Of a stretch of DNA of 64,000 nt, positions 1-9,597 are shown one piece after another. Under the pieces are notes generated by a model. That model saw nothing but the letters and a program-made list of their open reading frames with translations. It ran no database searches and had not been told where the DNA came from. The position numbers and the translations under genes were made by a program. The number at the start of each line of letters is the position of its first letter. The stretch's first letter is position 1. The DNA lies in assembly GCF_027158485.1 (NCBI RefSeq), contig NZ_JAMKYJ010000013.1; one strand, written 5' to 3'. This DNA is from Oxalobacter formigenes (GTDB taxonomy: Bacteria; Pseudomonadota; Gammaproteobacteria; Burkholderiales; Burkholderiaceae_D).

Positions 1-115
1 CTTCCCTCGCGTCAAGTGTTTTTCCGGAAATTTCGCATTTGTTGCTTTTTTGATCCAGATCAATTTTCAATCAGATAGCGAAAAAAGGTGTTTCCCGAAA
101 AGCGAAAAGGAAATA

Positions 116-1435
116 TCACTTGTTGGAAATAGCCTTAAACGCCTGAAAATATTCGGGAAATGTTTTGGAGACACACTGCGGGTCGTTAATTCTGATGGTC
201 GCCCCCCTTTTTTCCGTACTGCAAAGGGATGCCAGTGAAAAACACATTGCCATTCGATGATCATCATAAGTATCGATAGCAGCATCATTAATATGTTCTG
301 GTGGCGTGATCTTCAGCCAGTCCTCACCGGATTCCACACTGGCACCCAGTTTTTTCAGTTCCGTCTCCATCGCGGCAATACGATCGGTTTCCTTTACCCG
401 CCAGCTACCGATATTGCGTAAAACACTCGTTCCATCAGCATACAAGGCCAATATGGCGACGGTCATCGCGGCATCGGGAATCAGATTGAAATCTTCATCG
501 ATCGCTTTCAATGCACCGCTATGTGAGACTTCAATGTAATTGTCACCATAAACGACATTTGCTCCCATTTTTTCGAGAACGTCTGCAAAACGGATATCGC
601 CCTGGATACTGTATTTTCCGACACCTTCAACCCGCACAGGGCCACCGGCAATGGCAGCGGCAGCAAGGAAATAGGAAGCAGAAGACGCATCCCCTTCCAC
701 ATGGGCAACACCCGGACTGCGATAAACCTGTCCTTTACGCAAAGTAAACGACTTCCAGCCATCCTGTTCAATTTCCACCCCGAAACTGCGCATGAGATTC
801 AGGGTTATTTCTATATAGGGTTTGGAAATGAGTTCACCGATAACATGAATGGTGACGTCATGCGAACGGGCCATTAACGGAGCCGCCATTAAAAGCGCGG
901 TCAGAAACTGACTGGACACATTCCCTTTGACATGCAAATCATGCCGGTCGATATTGCCCGCATGAATGCGAATCGGAGGATATCCCTGATTTTCCGTATA
1001 TTCGATTTCCGCGCCCGCATCATTTAAAGCATCAACCAGATCGCCTATCGGACGTTCATGCATGCGTTTGACGCCATGTAGCAGGAAGTCGCCTCCGCCA
1101 AGCGCTGCAAGTGCGGCGGTCAATGGCCGGATAGCCGTTCCAGCATTTCCCAGAAACAAATCGGCTTCCTGTCGTGGCAAACGGCCATTTGCCCCGTTTA
1201 CTTCATATTCATTGGCAACACCGGTTTCATTCCATTGAATGCCCAATGATTTCAGGGCTTCGAGCATCACTTGCGTGTCGTCCGAAAAAAGCAGGTCCTT
1301 TATAAGCGTTTTACCGTCTGCCAGCGCAGATAGCAGCAAGGTTCTGTTGGAAATGCTTTTGGATCCGGGCAGACGGACTGTCCCGCTGACATGTTTGACC
1401 GGAAGAAGATCGAGATATTTCGGGAAGTCAGCCAT
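116..1435 (-). CDS. aroA: 3-phosphoshikimate 1-carboxyvinyltransferase (EPSP synthase)
   Basis: This enzyme transfers the enolpyruvyl group of PEP to shikimate 3-phosphate, the sixth step of the shikimate pathway, in the cytoplasm. The 439-residue product has the usual family length. The N-terminal substrate motif LPGSKSISNR sits near residue 22, GNAGTAIRPL near residue 96, and a DDHRMAM motif lies near the C-terminus. Its ATG overlaps the tyrA stop by one base (TGATG), so translation is probably coupled. It is the last gene of a minus-strand run with tyrA, hisC, pheA and serC. The 115 bases after it contain no gene I can support; cmk would be expected beyond the window edge. Confidence 0.97.
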   Translation of the reverse strand: MADFPKYLDLLPVKHVSGTVRLPGSKSISNRTLLLSALADGKTLIKDLLFSDDTQVMLEALKSLGIQWNETGVANEYEVNGANGRLPRQEADLFLGNAGTAIRPLTAALAALGGGDFLLHGVKRMHERPIGDLVDALNDAGAEIEYTENQGYPPIRIHAGNIDRHDLHVKGNVSSQFLTALLMAAPLMARSHDVTIHVIGELISKPYIEITLNLMRSFGVEIEQDGWKSFTLRKGQVYRSPGVAHVEGDASSASYFLAAAAIAGGPVRVEGVGKYSIQGDIRFADVLEKMGANVVYGDNYIEVSHSGALKAIDEDFNLIPDAAMTVAILALYADGTSVLRNIGSWRVKETDRIAAMETELKKLGASVESGEDWLKITPPEHINDAAIDTYDDHRMAMCFSLASLCSTEKRGATIRINDPQCVSKTFPEYFQAFKAISNK

Positions 1436-2331
1436 CAGTTCATTTTCTTTTTTTCAGGATTTTCAATCGCATTCAGCCAGTTCATTCTCGCTTCCTGCGC
1501 ATTTGTATATATTTTTTCCAACCCGCAGCCATCCGCCTTGTCGACCAAATCACGAATGAGTTCGATTTCTTTCAGATATGCATCCAGCTCAACAAGCAAT
1601 TGTTTACGATTGGCGAGCGTAATATCGCGCCACATTTCCGGGGATGAACCGGCAATTCGGGTGAAATCCCTGAAACCGCTGGCGGCATACTGGAAAAACA
1701 GGTCTGATTTGGGATGATTGGCCACATAATCCACCAGTCCATAAGCCAGCAAATGCGGCATATGACTGACCGTGGCAAAAACCGTATCGTGATTTTCAGG
1801 GGTCAGATGATGGATGATGGCACCACACCGTTCCCAGACGTCGGCCAGTCGTTCCACATCGGCCCGGCTGTTTTCGGGTAACGCGGCAATAACCGCTTTC
1901 TTCCCGACAAACAAATCGTCAACAGCCGCTTCAGGGCCATTCATTTCGCTGCCGGCAATGGGATGCGCAGGGATGAATTGGGCGATTTTTTCGCCAAGTA
2001 CGTCACGGGCCATGGCAACGACATCGGTTTTCGTACTGCCTGTATCCGAAACAATCAAGCCGTCATGCCAATATGGCAAAATCATTTTCAGGGCATTGCC
2101 GGTCTGCGCAACAGGAACCGACAACACAATCAGATCGGCATCCCTTAATGTTTCTTCCTGAGACAAACCAGTTTGATCGACGATTCCCAAAGCATGCGCC
2201 CGCTCCAGAATGTCGGGACTTCTCTCAAGGCCCAGAATCTTTCCCTTGAATCCCGATTTTTTCAACGCGAGTGCAAACGAACCGCCAATCAGTCCGACAC
2301 CGCAAATAACAATTTTCTTGAATGGAGTCAC
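1435..2331 (-). CDS. tyrA: Prephenate dehydrogenase (tyrosine branch)
   Basis: The enzyme oxidatively decarboxylates prephenate to 4-hydroxyphenylpyruvate with NAD(P)+, the committed step to tyrosine. A Rossmann dinucleotide motif GVGLIGGSFALAL occupies residues 11-23, and HPIAGSEMNGP lies near residue 120. At 298 residues it is a monofunctional enzyme with no fused chorismate mutase; that activity is on the neighbouring pheA. The start is GTG at 2329-2331, just after a GGAGT-like sequence is lacking on this strand, so the start is slightly uncertain. It lies three bases after the hisC stop and overlaps aroA by one base, so the three genes are probably cotranscribed. Confidence 0.95.
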   Translation of the reverse strand: MTPFKKIVICGVGLIGGSFALALKKSGFKGKILGLERSPDILERAHALGIVDQTGLSQEETLRDADLIVLSVPVAQTGNALKMILPYWHDGLIVSDTGSTKTDVVAMARDVLGEKIAQFIPAHPIAGSEMNGPEAAVDDLFVGKKAVIAALPENSRADVERLADVWERCGAIIHHLTPENHDTVFATVSHMPHLLAYGLVDYVANHPKSDLFFQYAASGFRDFTRIAGSSPEMWRDITLANRKQLLVELDAYLKEIELIRDLVDKADGCGLEKIYTNAQEARMNWLNAIENPEKKKMN

Positions 2332-2334
2332 GTA

Positions 2335-3441
2335 TTAGGCCAATACTTCTTTGAGTGCAGAAATAAACGCCCGATTTTCTTCAGGCAAACCGATCGATAT
2401 ACGAAGCCATTTCGGCAACCCGTATGCATTCACAGGACGGACGATGATGCCTTTTTTCAACAGTTCCAGATTGACGCGGGAACCGGCCCCATCGTCGTTG
2501 CCGACCTTGACCAGCACGAAATTGCCATAAGAAGGAACGTATTCCAGTCCCATTTCGTCAAACGATTGGGTCAGGAAACGGTACCCGTCCGCATTGATTT
2601 TGGCGCTCTTCGTTAAAAACACCTGATCGTTCAACGCGGCAATCGCGGCTGCCTGTGCCAGCGCATTGACATTAAACGGCTGTCTGACCCGATTTAACAG
2701 TCCGGTCAATTCCGGATGAGCCAGACCGAATCCGACACGCAAACCGGCCAGACCATATGCCTTGGAAAAAGTGCGTGAAACCAGCAGGTTGGGATATTTT
2801 TTGACCCAGTCCGTCGAATCGTACTGGATCGAGGAATCCAGATATTCGTTATAAGCTTCATCGATAACCACCACGACACGGGATGGTACCTTGTCCAGAA
2901 ACGCCTCGATATCGGCCGGTTGCAGGAAAGTGCCTGTCGGATTGTTCGGATTGGCCAGAAAAAGCAATCGGGTATCGGCCGTGATCGCTTTAAGCATCGC
3001 ATCCAGATCGTGTCCGTACTCTTTTGAAGGAACCTGTATGCCTTTCGCTCCGATCGCTTTGGCAACCAGTGCATAAACAAGGAAAGAATATTCCGAAAAA
3101 ACGACGGATTGGCCTTGCTGTACGAATGTTCTGGCCGCCAGCTCGATAATGTCGTTACTGCCGTTCCCCAATGTAATCCAGTCCTGAGCAATGCCGTACC
3201 GTTCTCCAATCACTTTTTTCAGTGCAAATCCATTGGCATCCGGATAACGGCCGGTTTCCCCGACTTCATTGGCGATCGCTTTTTTCGCGGATTCAGGCAT
3301 TCCAAGGGGATTTTCGTTGGATGCCAGTTTGATGATCCTGTTTTCGTCGAGTCCGAATTCACGGGCAACTTCAGAAATGGGTTTGCCTGCCTGATACGGG
3401 GCAATGGCACGAATATATTCCGGTGCAAACTGATCTGACAT
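2335..3441 (-). CDS. hisC: Histidinol-phosphate aminotransferase
   Basis: This is a PLP-dependent class I/II aminotransferase of 368 residues. It matches HisC in length, in the N-terminal LASNENPLG motif and in the Schiff-base lysine motif SRTFSKAYGLAG near residue 230. HisC makes L-histidinol phosphate. Homologues in this aromatic operon context often also transaminate aromatic keto acids, which would explain its place between pheA and tyrA; that second activity is inference. An ATG at 3441 gives a standard N-terminus. The gap to the pheA stop is 32 bases. Confidence 0.93.
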   Translation of the reverse strand: MSDQFAPEYIRAIAPYQAGKPISEVAREFGLDENRIIKLASNENPLGMPESAKKAIANEVGETGRYPDANGFALKKVIGERYGIAQDWITLGNGSNDIIELAARTFVQQGQSVVFSEYSFLVYALVAKAIGAKGIQVPSKEYGHDLDAMLKAITADTRLLFLANPNNPTGTFLQPADIEAFLDKVPSRVVVVIDEAYNEYLDSSIQYDSTDWVKKYPNLLVSRTFSKAYGLAGLRVGFGLAHPELTGLLNRVRQPFNVNALAQAAAIAALNDQVFLTKSAKINADGYRFLTQSFDEMGLEYVPSYGNFVLVKVGNDDGAGSRVNLELLKKGIIVRPVNAYGLPKWLRISIGLPEENRAFISALKEVLA

Positions 3442-3473
3442 GATATTTCCAATAAAATAAAACAGGGAAGCAA

Positions 3474-4538
3474 TTAAATGGGATAGGAACCGAGAACCTT
3501 GAAATAGGCAACGCTGTCTTTCAACTCCGCCAGTGCAAGCCGGATTTTTTCTTCCTTGACGTGACCTTCAATATCCACAAAAAAGTAATATTCCCAAGCT
3601 CCGGTTTTGGCCGGTCTCGATTCGAACCTTGTCATGGAAACCCCGAATTTCTCGAGCGGGGCAAGCATTTTATAGACGGCCCCCGCTTTATTTTGCACAG
3701 ACAAAACAAGTGAGGTCTGGTCTTTGCCGCTCGGTTCGGTTTCCTTGTGACCGATAACGGCAAAACGCGTACGGTTCTGGGGCTCATCCTGAATGTGGGC
3801 ACTCACCACCTGCAAGCCATAATGTTGCGAGGCGATTTCTCCTGCAATCGCCGCCACAGCGGGATCTTCACTGGCAAGACGGGCCGCTTCTGCATTGGAG
3901 GCGACTGCCTGTCTCATGATATTGGGATAATGCTGGTTCAACCATCCCTGACACTGTGCAAGCGCCTGTGAATGCGCGCAAATGGAACGCACGCCATCCA
4001 TGTTTCCGGAAAGCGTCATCAAATTATGGTGAATGGGAATGGAAACTTCGCTACTGATCGTCAATGGCGTCTGCATCAGAAGATCCAGTGTCCGGCTGAT
4101 CGCGCCCTCGGTCGAATTTTCAATCGGCACAACACCGAAATCAGCCGTTCCGGCTTCTGCCGCCCGAAAAACCTCATCAATCGAAGCACAAGGAATCGCG
4201 TTAATCGACTTGCCGAAATGCTGGTAAACCGCCTGTTCGGAAAAAGTGCCTTCCGGCCCGAGATAAGCCACGATCACTTTCTTTTCCAGCGAACGGCACG
4301 CCGACATGATTTCGCGGAAAATGGTTTGCAATTCGTTATTGCCCAGAGGGCCAGGATTCCTATCGGCAATTCCTCTCAAAACCTGAGCTTCCCTTTCAGG
4401 GCGGAAAACAGGGGCATCGACCTTGTTTTTAACGTGACCGACTTCCTGTGCCACACGTGCCCTACGATTCAACAAATCCAGTAACTGGACATCAATAGCG
4501 TCAATTTGATCCCGCAAAGGTTTCAGCAATTTTTCCAT
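3474..4538 (-). CDS. pheA: Bifunctional chorismate mutase / prephenate dehydratase (P-protein)
   Basis: The product converts chorismate to prephenate and then to phenylpyruvate for phenylalanine synthesis. Residues 1-90 form an AroQ-type chorismate mutase (LRDQIDAIDVQLLDLLNRRA). The central prephenate dehydratase domain begins at VAYLGPEGTFSEQA. A C-terminal ACT domain carries the ESRP motif (near residue 305), known to bind phenylalanine in this family, so feedback inhibition is expected. The 354-residue length is normal. The 120-base gap upstream to serC is AT-rich and could hold a promoter, but no clear attenuator or leader peptide is visible. Confidence 0.96.
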   Translation of the reverse strand: MEKLLKPLRDQIDAIDVQLLDLLNRRARVAQEVGHVKNKVDAPVFRPEREAQVLRGIADRNPGPLGNNELQTIFREIMSACRSLEKKVIVAYLGPEGTFSEQAVYQHFGKSINAIPCASIDEVFRAAEAGTADFGVVPIENSTEGAISRTLDLLMQTPLTISSEVSIPIHHNLMTLSGNMDGVRSICAHSQALAQCQGWLNQHYPNIMRQAVASNAEAARLASEDPAVAAIAGEIASQHYGLQVVSAHIQDEPQNRTRFAVIGHKETEPSGKDQTSLVLSVQNKAGAVYKMLAPLEKFGVSMTRFESRPAKTGAWEYYFFVDIEGHVKEEKIRLALAELKDSVAYFKVLGSYPI

Positions 4539-4658
4539 GAATCACAAACAATAAGAAAATGAAATAACAGAACAATCGGTCAAAAACAGCGATATCGAAA
4601 TATCGGTAAAAGCTTATATTGTAAGGCAGAAATCCCCCAATATCCCAGTTTCAGACCT

Positions 4659-5762
4659 TCAGAGATTTTTATCGATTCGGTGATTCTGCTGAAAAGCCTG
4701 CATAAAAGCAATCAGCGCACGAACGCCTTCGACAGGCATGGCATTGTAAAGAGACGCCCGCATTCCCCCGACAGCACGATGTCCCTTGATCTGCAATATT
4801 CCTTTTTTCGCCGCTTCATTGGTGAACGCTTCGTTCAATGACTCGTCTGCAAGAAAAAACGGAACGTTCATTCTTGAACGGCTGTCGGCCGCGACGTCAT
4901 TACGGTAAAAGTCGCTTCCATCGATAAAGTTATATAACAGCGACGACTTTTCAATACTGGCCTGTTCCATACGATCGACACCGCCCTGTCTTTTCAGCCA
5001 CTTCAGGACAAGGCCGCAAATATAGATGGCATAAGTCGGCGGGGTATTGAACATGGATTGGTTGTCCGCGACGTTTTTCCAGTTGAATACCGATGGACAG
5101 CATGGAAGCGCATGCCCGATCAGATCGTCGCGAACGATCACAACCGTCAGACCCGCCTGCCCCATATTTTTTTGGGCACAGGCAAAAACGACGCCGTATT
5201 TTGAAAAATCAACCCGCCGGGAAAGCATTTCCGACGACATGTCCGAAACCAGAGGCACTGAACCGGTATCCGGCGTGAAATGAAACTGGTTGCCATTGAT
5301 CGTTTCATTCGAACAGATATGCACGTAAGCGGCATTCGCTGTCAGACGCCAGTCTTTTTGAACAGGTACATTCCGGAAATGCATACCGGAAGAAGAGGCA
5401 GCAATATTGACGTTGCCGTATTTTCCCGCTTCATCCAGAGATTTTCCCGACCAGACCCCTGTATGAACAAAATCGATCGCCGGATCAATACCCTTGCGAC
5501 CCAGGAGGTTCATGGGAATGATCGCATTCATGGCAGTGGCACCGCCCTGCATGAAAAGAATATGGTGAGTGTCAGGAACCTTGAGCAGTTCCCTGAGATC
5601 GTCCCGTGTCTGTTTCAGGATCGATTCGAATGGCGGACTGCGGTGACTCATTTCCATCACCGACAGTCCTGTAGCTTGCCAGTCCAGCATTTCAGCAGAA
5701 GCCTGTTTCAGCACCTCTTCAGGCAACATGGCAGGCCCTGCTGAAAAATTATAGGGACGCAT
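4659..5762 (-). CDS. serC: Phosphoserine aminotransferase
   Basis: SerC makes 3-phosphoserine from 3-phosphohydroxypyruvate and also acts in pyridoxal phosphate synthesis. The 367-residue protein begins with the family hallmark NFSAGPAMLPE. The PLP lysine lies in ACAQKNMGQAGL near residue 200, and the C-terminal GGMRASLYNAM motif is present. Its ATG overlaps the gyrA TAA by one base (TAATG), which implies translational coupling with gyrA, an arrangement common in Burkholderiales. Confidence 0.97.
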   Translation of the reverse strand: MRPYNFSAGPAMLPEEVLKQASAEMLDWQATGLSVMEMSHRSPPFESILKQTRDDLRELLKVPDTHHILFMQGGATAMNAIIPMNLLGRKGIDPAIDFVHTGVWSGKSLDEAGKYGNVNIAASSSGMHFRNVPVQKDWRLTANAAYVHICSNETINGNQFHFTPDTGSVPLVSDMSSEMLSRRVDFSKYGVVFACAQKNMGQAGLTVVIVRDDLIGHALPCCPSVFNWKNVADNQSMFNTPPTYAIYICGLVLKWLKRQGGVDRMEQASIEKSSLLYNFIDGSDFYRNDVAADSRSRMNVPFFLADESLNEAFTNEAAKKGILQIKGHRAVGGMRASLYNAMPVEGVRALIAFMQAFQQNHRIDKNL

Positions 5763-8395
5763 TACTCTTTCTCTTGTTCCGAACCTTCTTCAGACGCTTC
5801 CGGATTTTCATCCTCGATATCGGATTCAAGAATACGCTGCAAGCCGCTCAATGTCGTCCCTTCTTCCACCGCGATCAGGGTAACGCCTTGTGTAGCACGC
5901 CCCATTTCACGAACTTCCGATACACGGGTACGGATCAGAACGCCACCGGTCGTAATGAGCATGATTTCATCATTTTCATTGACCAGTGTCGCCGCAACAA
6001 CCTTGCCGTTACGTTCCGACGTCTGGATGGCGATCATGCCTTTCGTACCCCGTCCATGACGGGTGTATTCGGCTATAGGCGTCCGCTTGCCGAACCCGTT
6101 TTCCGTCGCCGTCAGAACAGACTGGCTTTCATCACCAGCCACCAGCATGGCAATGACTTTCTGATCGTCTTCCAGATTCATGCCGCGAACACCACGAGCG
6201 GTTCTGCCCATCGGACGAACGTCGTTTTCATCGAAACGAACCGCCTTGCCCGCATCCGAGAAAAGCATGACGTCGTGTTTACCGTCCGTCAAGGCGGCAC
6301 CGATCAGGTAATCGCCTTCATCCAGCCCGACAGCGATAATGCCGGCTTTACGCGGGTTGCTGAAATCGGTCAATGAAGTCTTCTTGACCGTTCCCTGACT
6401 GGTCGCCATGAAAATGTAGTGATTGTCCGGGAAATTCCGGTTTTCACCCGACAACGGCAGGATGACCGTAATTTTTTCGTCGCCCTGCAACGGGAACATA
6501 TTGACGATCGGTTTACCCCTGGAATTGCGCGAACCCTGCGGCACTTCCCATACTTTCAGCCAATACATCCTGCCCCTGTCAGAGAAGCAGAGGATATAGT
6601 CATGCGTATTGGCAATGAACAGCTGATCGACCCAGTCGTCTTCCTTGGTTGCCGTTGCCATCCGGCCCCGGCCACCCCGTTTCTGGGCACGATATTCGGA
6701 TAAAGGCTGGGATTTGAAGTAACCGGTATGGGAAAGCGTTACGACCATATCCTGAGGCGTAATCAGGTCTTCCGTTTCCAGATCACTCGCATTCAATTCG
6801 ATTTCAGAACGGCGAACGTCTTTTGCCTTTTCTCCGTACTCACCGATAACCTGCTTCAATTCATCGTCGATAATCGCCAGAACGCGTTCCGGTTTCGCCA
6901 GAATATCGAGCAATTCGGCAATCTGCGCCATAACATCGCCGTATTCGTTCAGGATCTTGTCCTGTTCCAGACCGGTCAAACGCTGCAGACGCATCTGCAG
7001 GATTTCGGTCGCCTGTTCTTCCGACAATTTGTAAAGCCCATCTGACTGGATGCCGAACATCTTTGGCAAACCTTCAGGACGGAAATCATCGACACTGTTG
7101 GCATGATCTGCTCCGGTGCGTTCCAGCATGGATTTGACCAGTGACGAATTCCATGAGCGGGACATTAATTCCTGTCTTGCAATCGGAGGCGTCGGGGCAG
7201 CGCGGATAATGGCGATGAAATCGTCGATATTTGCCAGCGCAACCGCCAGACCTTCCAGTATATGACCGCGTTCACGGGCTTTTCTCAATTCGAAAATCGT
7301 GCGTCTTGTGACGACTTCACGCCGGTGGGCAAGGAAGCATTCCAGCATCTGCTTCAGGTTCAGCAACTTCGGCTGACCATCGACCAGAGCGACCATATTC
7401 ATACCAAAGGTATCCTGCAACTGGGTCTGCTTGAAGAGATTATTCAAAACGACTTCAGGCACTTCATTGCGTTTCAGTTCGATAACGACACGCATACCCG
7501 ATTTGTCGGACTCGTCGCGAATATCGGAAATGCCGTCGAGTTTCTTTTCACGAACACTTTCCGCGATGCGTTCCAGAAGATTTTTCTTGTTGACCTGATA
7601 AGGCAGCTCATCGACGATAATCGCCTGACGGCCCTCCCGCCCATACTCTTCAAAATGTGTCTTGGCTCGCATGACGACGCGTCCACGCCCCGTCCGGTAT
7701 CCCTCACGAACCCCGGAAACACCATAGATAATGCCCCCGGTCGGGAAATCCGGTGCCGGAATGATATCGATCAGTTCGTCGATAGTGCAATCAGGCTGAT
7801 GAAGCAACTGCAATGCTCCATTGATCACTTCCACCAGATTGTGGGGCGGAATATTGGTTGCCATTCCGACGGCAATACCGGATGAACCGTTGATCAGCAG
7901 ATTGGGAATTCTCGTCGGCAAAACGGAAGGCTCTTTCTCCTTGCCGTCGTAGTTGGGAACGAAATCGATCGTTTCCTTGTCGATATCGGCCAGCATTTCC
8001 TCGGAAATCCGGTCAAGACGACACTCCGTATAACGCATGGCAGCCGCCGCATCGCCATCGATCGAACCGAAATTACCCTGTCCGTCCACCAGTGTATAAC
8101 GCAGGGAAAAATCCTGAGCCATACGCACCAGCGTATCGTAAATGGACTGGTCCCCATGAGGGTGATATTTACCCATGACCTCACCGACGACACGCGCACA
8201 CTTCACATAAGGCCGGTTCCAGGCATTGTTCATCTCGTGCATACCGAACAGCACCCGGCGATGCACCGGTTTCAAACCGTCCCGGACATCGGGAAGAGCT
8301 CTGCCCACGATTACGCTCATCGCATAATCGAGGTAACTTTTACGCATTTCATCTTCCAGGGAAATAGAAATGGTTTCTTTTGCAAATTGATCCAT
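5762..8395 (-). CDS. gyrA: DNA gyrase subunit A
   Basis: GyrA is the DNA-cleaving subunit of gyrase, which introduces negative supercoils. The 877-residue length is close to the E. coli protein. The catalytic tyrosine is in AAMRYTECRL (residue 122) and the GyrA-box is QKRGGRG. Numbering matches E. coli without gaps up to the quinolone pocket. There position 83 is Gln (codon CAG, 8147-8149) where Ser or Thr is usual, while Asp87 is kept. The tail is acidic, as in other GyrA proteins. It heads a minus-strand run with serC. A TGGTAAAAT sequence on the minus strand about 85 bases upstream is a possible extended -10. Confidence 0.98.
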   Translation of the reverse strand: MDQFAKETISISLEDEMRKSYLDYAMSVIVGRALPDVRDGLKPVHRRVLFGMHEMNNAWNRPYVKCARVVGEVMGKYHPHGDQSIYDTLVRMAQDFSLRYTLVDGQGNFGSIDGDAAAAMRYTECRLDRISEEMLADIDKETIDFVPNYDGKEKEPSVLPTRIPNLLINGSSGIAVGMATNIPPHNLVEVINGALQLLHQPDCTIDELIDIIPAPDFPTGGIIYGVSGVREGYRTGRGRVVMRAKTHFEEYGREGRQAIIVDELPYQVNKKNLLERIAESVREKKLDGISDIRDESDKSGMRVVIELKRNEVPEVVLNNLFKQTQLQDTFGMNMVALVDGQPKLLNLKQMLECFLAHRREVVTRRTIFELRKARERGHILEGLAVALANIDDFIAIIRAAPTPPIARQELMSRSWNSSLVKSMLERTGADHANSVDDFRPEGLPKMFGIQSDGLYKLSEEQATEILQMRLQRLTGLEQDKILNEYGDVMAQIAELLDILAKPERVLAIIDDELKQVIGEYGEKAKDVRRSEIELNASDLETEDLITPQDMVVTLSHTGYFKSQPLSEYRAQKRGGRGRMATATKEDDWVDQLFIANTHDYILCFSDRGRMYWLKVWEVPQGSRNSRGKPIVNMFPLQGDEKITVILPLSGENRNFPDNHYIFMATSQGTVKKTSLTDFSNPRKAGIIAVGLDEGDYLIGAALTDGKHDVMLFSDAGKAVRFDENDVRPMGRTARGVRGMNLEDDQKVIAMLVAGDESQSVLTATENGFGKRTPIAEYTRHGRGTKGMIAIQTSERNGKVVAATLVNENDEIMLITTGGVLIRTRVSEVREMGRATQGVTLIAVEEGTTLSGLQRILESDIEDENPEASEEGSEQEKE

Positions 8396-8880
8396 GAGAT
8401 TACTTCTGTCGGACAGAATGAATTGGGGTTAAATACAAAAATTCCGCTTGATTCACAGAATATGAAGACATGATTTTACCACGGTCATATTGCATTCTTT
8501 TTGAATTGGTATAATCAATCTCAAGTAATTCTTTTCATTTGATTTTTATTACTTATAAACAAGGTTTTACTTGATTTTTCCGCCTCGGCGATATATATAG
8601 GTAAACGCAGCGGTCAGTAATGTTTTTTACAGGATGAGAATCTGGCTAATCGGTTGCGAAAAAGCTACAAATTGATAATAAAAGCTGATTTAATAAACAA
8701 AATAGAAAATTGTTTGAACTTCTTGGGTTATCTAGCAATCTTCAATGTGTCAGAATAGCTGTAAACGCATTATTAGAAAAAAATCGAATCTATAATGTGA
8801 TTGTCATGTTATTGTAATTTCGACGTTAGAAAGAAATGCATGCGCAGCCTGCTGCGGATATCTCAACTAAGAGGATAAAT
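8396..8880. other. 485-bp AT-rich divergent intergenic region between gyrA and ompA
   Basis: No convincing gene is present. On the plus strand there is an extended -10 (TGGTATAAT) ending at 8515 and a TATAAT at 8791-8796, the latter placed to start ompA transcription about 80 bases upstream of its ATG. A small hairpin (CGCAG 8843-8847 with CTGCG 8852-8856) lies just before the ompA ribosome binding site. The earlier -10 is about 365 bases from ompA, so it may drive a long leader or an unannotated small RNA. Confidence 0.5.
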
Positions 8881-9504
8881 ATGAATAAATTGCTTAAAGT
8901 TATTTTCGCTGCATCCGCAGTTGTTGCAGCCTCTGCTTCGGCACAGACGATGACCGAATATATGGCTAAAAAACCATATAGCGGTTACCTGCAGACCCAA
9001 CGCGACACCATCGTTCGCAGCGGCACTGGCCTGTGCTGGCATACCGGCTACTGGACCCCAGCTGACGCTGTTCCAGGTTGCGACGGTCCTTTGACCCAGC
9101 CAGCTGCAGCAGCTCCAGTTGCAGTAGCACCTGTTCCAACAGCTGAAAAAGTAACTTACGCTGCTGACGCATTCTTCGATTTCGACAAATCCATTGTCAA
9201 ACCAGAAGGTAAAGCAAAACTGGACGAACTGATCAAAGCCCTCTCCGGTATGGATACCGAAGTTATCGTTGCTGTTGGTCACACCGACTGGATCGGTACC
9301 GACAAATACAACCAGAAACTGTCCGAACGCCGTGCTAACGCTGTCAAGGCATATCTGGTTTCCAAAGGTGTTCCTGCCAACAAGATCTTCACCGAAGGCA
9401 AAGGCAAAAAACAACCAATCGCCAGCAACAAGACCCGCGAAGGACGTGCTAAAAACCGTCGCGTTGAAGTCGAAGTTGTTGCAAATCGCGGCGCAAGATC
9501 CTGA
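8881..9504 (+). CDS. OmpA-C family peptidoglycan-binding envelope protein
   Basis: This 207-residue envelope protein has a signal peptide (residues 1-22, ending at an ASASA cleavage-type site). A short N-terminal segment and an Ala/Pro/Val-rich linker (about residues 73-90) follow, then an OmpA-C domain with FDFDKS, the peptidoglycan-contacting region around VVGHTDWIGTDKYNQKLSERRA, and a basic NRRVEVEV end. It lacks the eight-stranded barrel of enterobacterial OmpA, as do many Burkholderiales proteins at this locus. The ATG at 8881 follows a good AGAGGA site; an upstream in-frame start at 8836 has no signal-peptide logic. An intrinsic terminator follows directly. It is sometimes named ompA in relatives. 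Confidence 0.92.
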   Translation: MNKLLKVIFAASAVVAASASAQTMTEYMAKKPYSGYLQTQRDTIVRSGTGLCWHTGYWTPADAVPGCDGPLTQPAAAAPVAVAPVPTAEKVTYAADAFFDFDKSIVKPEGKAKLDELIKALSGMDTEVIVAVGHTDWIGTDKYNQKLSERRANAVKAYLVSKGVPANKIFTEGKGKKQPIASNKTREGRAKNRRVEVEVVANRGARS

Positions 9505-9528
9505 TCGGTTTTTCGCCCAACACAAAAA

Positions 9529-9550
9529 CCCCGCAGAGGCGGGGTTTTTT
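9529..9550 (+). terminator. Intrinsic terminator after the OmpA-C gene
   Basis: A CCCCGC stem (9529-9534) pairs with GCGGGG (9539-9544) around an AGAG loop and is followed by six T residues. It separates the envelope gene from ubiG. Confidence 0.93.
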
Positions 9551-9597
9551 GTTTTCTGACGATATAATGATACTTTGTCGCTACCATCGACATCGTC

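Noticed and set aside
1..115. Start of cmk or another gene at the left edge
   Set aside because: No frame beyond short chance ones is present; a 62-codon frame at 50-238 overlaps aroA on the opposite strand and has no features.
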